From NCBI GenBank assembly GCA_963676095.1, contig OY781040.1, positions 5,828,001 to 5,892,000 on the forward strand: a DNA stretch of 64,000 nucleotides, in the 5' to 3' direction. This stretch comes from G963676095 sp963676095 (GTDB lineage: Bacteria; Bacteroidota; Bacteroidia; Bacteroidales; Prolixibacteraceae). This document shows positions 60,420-64,000 of the stretch, piece after piece (positions within the stretch are counted from its first letter, which is position 1; each line of letters opens with the position of its first letter). The notes under the pieces were generated by a model that saw nothing but the letters and a program-made list of their open reading frames with translations, made no database searches and had not been told where the DNA came from. A program made the translations under genes and the position numbers.

Positions 60420-62432
60420 ATGCTAATAAAAACACGCATATTACATTACGTGATACAAACTACACTTATCGTTTCTGTTTTTTGCTCAATTTCCTGTCAA
60501 GAAAAGAAAGGCAATGCGACATCATTGAACTCTGCATTGGAACTGGCAGGAGAGAATCGAAGTGAATTAGAAAAAGTATTGTCCCGTTATGGCAAAAGTC
60601 CAGGGGACAGTTTGAAATATAAGGCTGCCTGTTTTTTGATAGAAAACATGCCCTATTATTCCTATTATGAAGGAGAACTACTCGACAATTATTTAACATA
60701 CTTTCATCTTCTAAACGAAAATAAAAAAAACGGCATTTCTCCTTTAACTCTATCAGACTCAATTATTGGTATGTTTGGCCATTTTTCATTAGATTATTTA
60801 CAACAGAAAAAAGACATTCAGGAAATAGACTCCGCTTATTTATGTAATAATATTGAATGGGCTTTTAAGGTCTGGCAGGAGCAACCATGGGGTAAGAATG
60901 TCTCTTTTGATGATTTTTGTGAATATATATTACCTTACAGAATAGGTGATGAAAAGCCGGAATACTGGAGGAAAGAGTTCTATGAAAAATATAATGATCT
61001 ATTGGATCCTCTCCGGTATCCGAATGCCACTAATTCCGATGATCCAATTAGTGCAGTCCATTTATTAATGCAACATATTGCCAAAAAAGAAGATGTCTGT
61101 TTCACAACAATTGCCCCCACAAGTTTACCCCATGTCGGAGCATCTGTTTCTCTGTTCAAAAGTGGCAGTTGCAGAGAACTTACCGACTATGCCATATATG
61201 TCTGTCGAGCCTTGGGTATACCTTGCCACATTGATTTTATGCCAATTCGTGGTAATGACAATGTCGGGCATTTCTGGTTATCCTATTATGATAAAAATAA
61301 GGAACTATATGCGCAAGACTTCCCTGATGGTGTAAGAAAAGTCAGAACTAACGGAATTCAAAATGATCCCAAAACTAAAGTATATCGTTATACTTATAGT
61401 CTCAACAAGAAAATGAATGACGAGATGCATTCTCTGGAGACTTCATTACCACAATTCTTTGAACATCCAACGTTTATCGATGTGACCTACCCTTATGCCA
61501 AATATTATATTGAAAAGTTTTGCCTCCCGGCTTCCAAAATATATAACAAGAATACAATAGCGAGGATTGCTTATTTATGCTCCAGCCAATTTCAAGAATG
61601 GGTACCTGTTGCCTGGACTAAATTTGATCAGGAAGGGCTCATATTTAATGACATACAAAAAGGTGACATAATGAGAATCGCAACTTGGAAAGATAACCGG
61701 CTCGTGTTACAATCCGATCCGTTTAGAATTGATCCGTACTCGAATGAGGTAACATTTTATTCCTGTAAGGATAGTTTACAAGATATACTATTGTATTCGA
61801 AATGCGAAACCTGGTCAGAAACACCATTTCGGGACAGAATGCTTGGAGGTGTCTTCGAGGGAAGCAATGATATCAACTTTACGGATAAAGATACCTTATT
61901 CTTAATAAATCAAGTGCCGGAAAGACTAAACATAAAGCTTAAAGTAAAGCTAAAAAATAAATACCGGTATGTTCGCTATCGTGGAGCCAATGGAACATAT
62001 TGCAATGTTTCTGAAGTCGCCTTTTATGAAAGCACGAATGATACGATACCATTGAGAGGGAGAATAATAGGTACTCCTGGTTCTTTTGATCCGCATGAAT
62101 ATACCAACGTGTTTGATGGAAAAACCTGGACATCTTTTGATTACGAGGATAAAACGGGAGGTTGGACAGGGCTTGACTTAGGGAAACCAAAAATAGTTTC
62201 ACAAATTACTTATTCCCCCCGTAACAGGGATAATTATATCAGACCCAAAGATGAATTTGAACTGTATTACTGTGACAAAGAATGGAAATCCCTTGGTGTA
62301 AAGGTAAGCAATTCCGATTCACTGGTATATAAGAATGTTCCCCGGGATGTGATCTTATATCTGGATTGTCATAACAGGGGACGGCAAGAGCGCATTTTTA
62401 CATTTGAGAACGGGAAACAAATATGGAGATAG
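60420..62432 (+). CDS. Transglutaminase-like lipoprotein with discoidin-like C-terminus
   Basis: A 670-residue lipoprotein (VFCSISCQEKK, Cys26). The central domain has the transglutaminase-like triad: C251 in SGSCRELTDYAIYVCRALGI, H284 in VGHFWLSYYD and D300 in YAQDFPDGV. The C-terminal part (YVRYRGANGTYCNVSEVAFY, FDGKTWTSFDYEDKTGGWTG, RPKDEFELYYCD) resembles F5/8-type C (discoidin) sugar-binding domains. Such proteins occur in many Bacteroidota and may cut or crosslink peptides at the cell surface. The last codons overlap the ORF region of the next gene, whose real start is later. A place next to the effector system suggests processing or anchoring of secreted products, but this is inference. 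Confidence 0.78.
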   Translation: MLIKTRILHYVIQTTLIVSVFCSISCQEKKGNATSLNSALELAGENRSELEKVLSRYGKSPGDSLKYKAACFLIENMPYYSYYEGELLDNYLTYFHLLNENKKNGISPLTLSDSIIGMFGHFSLDYLQQKKDIQEIDSAYLCNNIEWAFKVWQEQPWGKNVSFDDFCEYILPYRIGDEKPEYWRKEFYEKYNDLLDPLRYPNATNSDDPISAVHLLMQHIAKKEDVCFTTIAPTSLPHVGASVSLFKSGSCRELTDYAIYVCRALGIPCHIDFMPIRGNDNVGHFWLSYYDKNKELYAQDFPDGVRKVRTNGIQNDPKTKVYRYTYSLNKKMNDEMHSLETSLPQFFEHPTFIDVTYPYAKYYIEKFCLPASKIYNKNTIARIAYLCSSQFQEWVPVAWTKFDQEGLIFNDIQKGDIMRIATWKDNRLVLQSDPFRIDPYSNEVTFYSCKDSLQDILLYSKCETWSETPFRDRMLGGVFEGSNDINFTDKDTLFLINQVPERLNIKLKVKLKNKYRYVRYRGANGTYCNVSEVAFYESTNDTIPLRGRIIGTPGSFDPHEYTNVFDGKTWTSFDYEDKTGGWTGLDLGKPKIVSQITYSPRNRDNYIRPKDEFELYYCDKEWKSLGVKVSNSDSLVYKNVPRDVILYLDCHNRGRQERIFTFENGKQIWR

Positions 62433-62484
62433 AACAAAAGAAAACCATGTATTAAAAATAAATATTTATCAAACTGGAAAAATT

Positions 62485-63582
62485 ATGAATTTAAAAGTAA
62501 AATTAAGAATGACAAAATCGTTAGCTGATATTGTTGCTATTGGCTCGATGTTTTTCTTACTAAGTTGTAATGAATCGATATATGAAATTTCTGACGTATT
62601 GGATTCTCAAGATGAATCGAATAATAGTTCAGTGTTACAAGCCGACGAATTCAGATTTATAAACAAAAAATACAAGATTTCAGGAGGCATGTCAATTTGG
62701 GAAGCACAACTGAATAAAGTCATTGAAAATAATTTTCTTATTAAACAAAATGAACTTGAAATGATAGGATATAAATATGTTCGAGAGATTGACAGTCAGG
62801 ATGAGCTTGGGGCGATTAAATCTGAAATGGTAGATAACAATATCTTTTTTCCTATATATGGAGACAATTCCGGAAATTTTACGATCGTTGAACAGGGGAT
62901 GTCAAAATATGATTATAATTTTCTTTTAGATATGTTAATGCCAGATTCAGAACATACGAAAACCTCAGTGCCTGTAAAATCTGATAAATCGCCATTGTCT
63001 GATGCCGTTTATTTTTTCGATAAAAATGATTTAAGCATGGTCAATCTTGAATGGAAATACAAGGGAGAGATACTGAATACAACATGTCTTGTATCTGAGA
63101 AGAAAGGTATTGTCTTTGACAATTTTCTTTATTTTATCCATCTTGCATCTGGCGAAACAAAAAGTGCTGGAAATGTGTCAGCTGTAATACCTCGTTTAAA
63201 ATCAACAAGCACCGAAGTCGGAGATGGAGATCTCCAATATACATTTCAGAAACAGGACGAAGCATATAATTGGTATGGTATAAGAGTATGGTATTATAAT
63301 ATTCAATGTACTGTAAACGGTTCTTTGATAGGTTCACAACGGTCTATTACAGACAAATCTATGACAGCCTATCACGATGCAGCATTTGGTTTTAGTTGTG
63401 ATGCAAAAATTCAGTCAATTTCATTTGAAACAGGAGTAAACGGTTATTTGGACTTTGCATGGGGTTATTCTTATGGAGCAGGAGTTTCTGTAAGCGTTTC
63501 ATGGAATGGAAGTGGATTTAGTATCTCTGGAGGCGGTACAGGTGCCACCGGTGAAGAATATGTTAGTCCTAGCAAACTCTGA
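62485..63582 (+). CDS. Unrecognised 365-residue lipoprotein
   Basis: I use the ATG at 62485, which gives a lipoprotein signal (VAIGSMFFLLSCNES). The first half (residues about 40-210) is acidic and includes FRFINKKYKISGGMSIWEAQ. The second half, from LKSTSTEVGDGDLQYTFQKQ, includes YNWYGIRVWYYNIQCTVNGS. The tail is Gly/Ser/Tyr-rich (YGAGVSVSVSWNGSGFSISG) and looks like beta sheet. No family is recognised. It follows the transglutaminase-like gene by 52 bases and ends before a clear terminator, so the two form an operon. Confidence 0.65.
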   Translation: MNLKVKLRMTKSLADIVAIGSMFFLLSCNESIYEISDVLDSQDESNNSSVLQADEFRFINKKYKISGGMSIWEAQLNKVIENNFLIKQNELEMIGYKYVREIDSQDELGAIKSEMVDNNIFFPIYGDNSGNFTIVEQGMSKYDYNFLLDMLMPDSEHTKTSVPVKSDKSPLSDAVYFFDKNDLSMVNLEWKYKGEILNTTCLVSEKKGIVFDNFLYFIHLASGETKSAGNVSAVIPRLKSTSTEVGDGDLQYTFQKQDEAYNWYGIRVWYYNIQCTVNGSLIGSQRSITDKSMTAYHDAAFGFSCDAKIQSISFETGVNGYLDFAWGYSYGAGVSVSVSWNGSGFSISGGGTGATGEEYVSPSKL

Positions 63583-63600
63583 ATTAATCTTTCAATTGGA

Positions 63601-63648
63601 AATAATGGCAACTAGAATGAACTGCCATTATTCTGTTTTTCATTTTTT
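63601..63648 (+). terminator. Rho-independent terminator
   Basis: AATAATGGCA (63601-63610) and TGCCATTATT (63623-63632) are perfect 10-base inverse repeats with a 12-base loop, followed by CTGTTTTTCATTTTTT. It lies 18 bases after the stop of the unrecognised lipoprotein and ends that operon. Confidence 0.8.
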
Positions 63649-63678
63649 GTTCTCATTAATAATAATAAAATAAGTACA

Positions 63679-64000
63679 ATGAAAAGACCCGTTTTAGTGT
63701 TATTCTTTCTGATTACGGGTATTGCAGCAGCTCAGGGGCAAGTCACGCATGATACCAAATGGGATAATGTGACAATCTATGAGTATGGTGATTCCCTTAC
63801 ATCATGCGAAAGTAATTTTGAAAATTTGTTTCGGAACTGGACTAAATGGGTAACCAATTATCAGGAAACAGAACTGTCTTCATATCAATACGTTGAAACA
63901 TTAGAGGATAGCAGTCTGATCGAATACTACGCAGTCCTATTGAATAACTGGGAATCATTAAGCCGTAGAATTTCGGCCTTTTACGGGGAGAAAAGCAATG
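63679..64000 (+). CDS. Secreted protein, paralogue of 51655-52584, cut by the window end
   Basis: 107 residues are visible. The signal peptide is VLVLFFLITGIAAAQ, followed by TIYEYGDSLTSCESNFENLF, the family block shared with the protein at 51655 (EVGDSITTCESNFKNL). Next come YQYVETLEDSSLIEYYAVLL and LSRRISAFYGEKSN. The family is not one I recognise. It starts 30 bases after the terminator and would be the first gene of a new transcript. Confidence 0.7.
   Translation, partial: MKRPVLVLFFLITGIAAAQGQVTHDTKWDNVTIYEYGDSLTSCESNFENLFRNWTKWVTNYQETELSSYQYVETLEDSSLIEYYAVLLNNWESLSRRISAFYGEKSN

Overview
The window looks like a chromosomal segment of a Bacteroidota bacterium, most likely order Bacteroidales. 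The evidence is SusC/SusD pairs, many lipoprotein glycoside hydrolases, DUF4965 (glutaminase-like) proteins, an IPT/NHL surface protein and a TTTG-N19-TAnnTTTG promoter. No rRNA, tRNA or CRISPR array was seen.

Positions 1-29.6 kb are glycan-foraging DNA. The left edge (1-5.5 kb, + strand) ends one polysaccharide-utilisation locus (PUL): SusD C-terminus, DUF1573 protein, GH31 and a second TIM-barrel hydrolase. A truncated ECF sigma factor and a flotillin/NfeD membrane pair follow (5.5-8.2 kb). The region 8.8-23.4 kb is one minus-strand PUL. In transcription order it encodes an IPT/NHL lipoprotein, SusC, SusD, a DUF1735-like glycan-binding lipoprotein, GH127, GH43 and a DUF4965 lipoprotein. GC-rich modular repeats sit directly behind several of its stop codons. 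A HEPN/MNT toxin-antitoxin pair (23.9-24.6 kb) separates it from a plus-strand cluster (24.7-29.6 kb) with a GH43-like protein lacking two catalytic acids, a GH76 mannanase and a second DUF4965 protein.

Positions 29.6-64 kb are a visibly AT-richer, heavily rearranged island and the most interesting part. Its core appears to be an export system for whole enzymes that carry bacteriocin-type double-glycine leaders. The parts are a C39-peptidase ABC exporter, HlyD-type adaptors, three two-domain glycosyltransferases each overlapping a LanC-like gene without visible zinc ligands, UDP-galactopyranose mutase (glf) copies, and leader-bearing cargo. The cargo comprises a HEYDH metallopeptidase-like protein and a papain-like cysteine peptidase. 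Each cargo gene is followed directly by a gene for a small secreted protein that could be its immunity partner. A relic of a peptidoglycan-amidase-like protein and two broken DUF3828-like genes suggest further lost cargo/immunity pairs.

The island is full of duplication and decay. A 1.8-kb effector/partner unit occurs twice, once frameshifted at a poly-T tract. glf occurs three times, two of them truncated. One glycosyltransferase is broken by a 5-bp tandem duplication. An ISL3 element sits at a deletion junction that removed most of a second C39 exporter. An IS4-family element and relics of AraC-type and DUF4965 genes mark other recombination joints. The right end holds a transglutaminase-like lipoprotein, an unrecognised lipoprotein and a partial secreted protein whose paralogue lies beside the ISL3 element.
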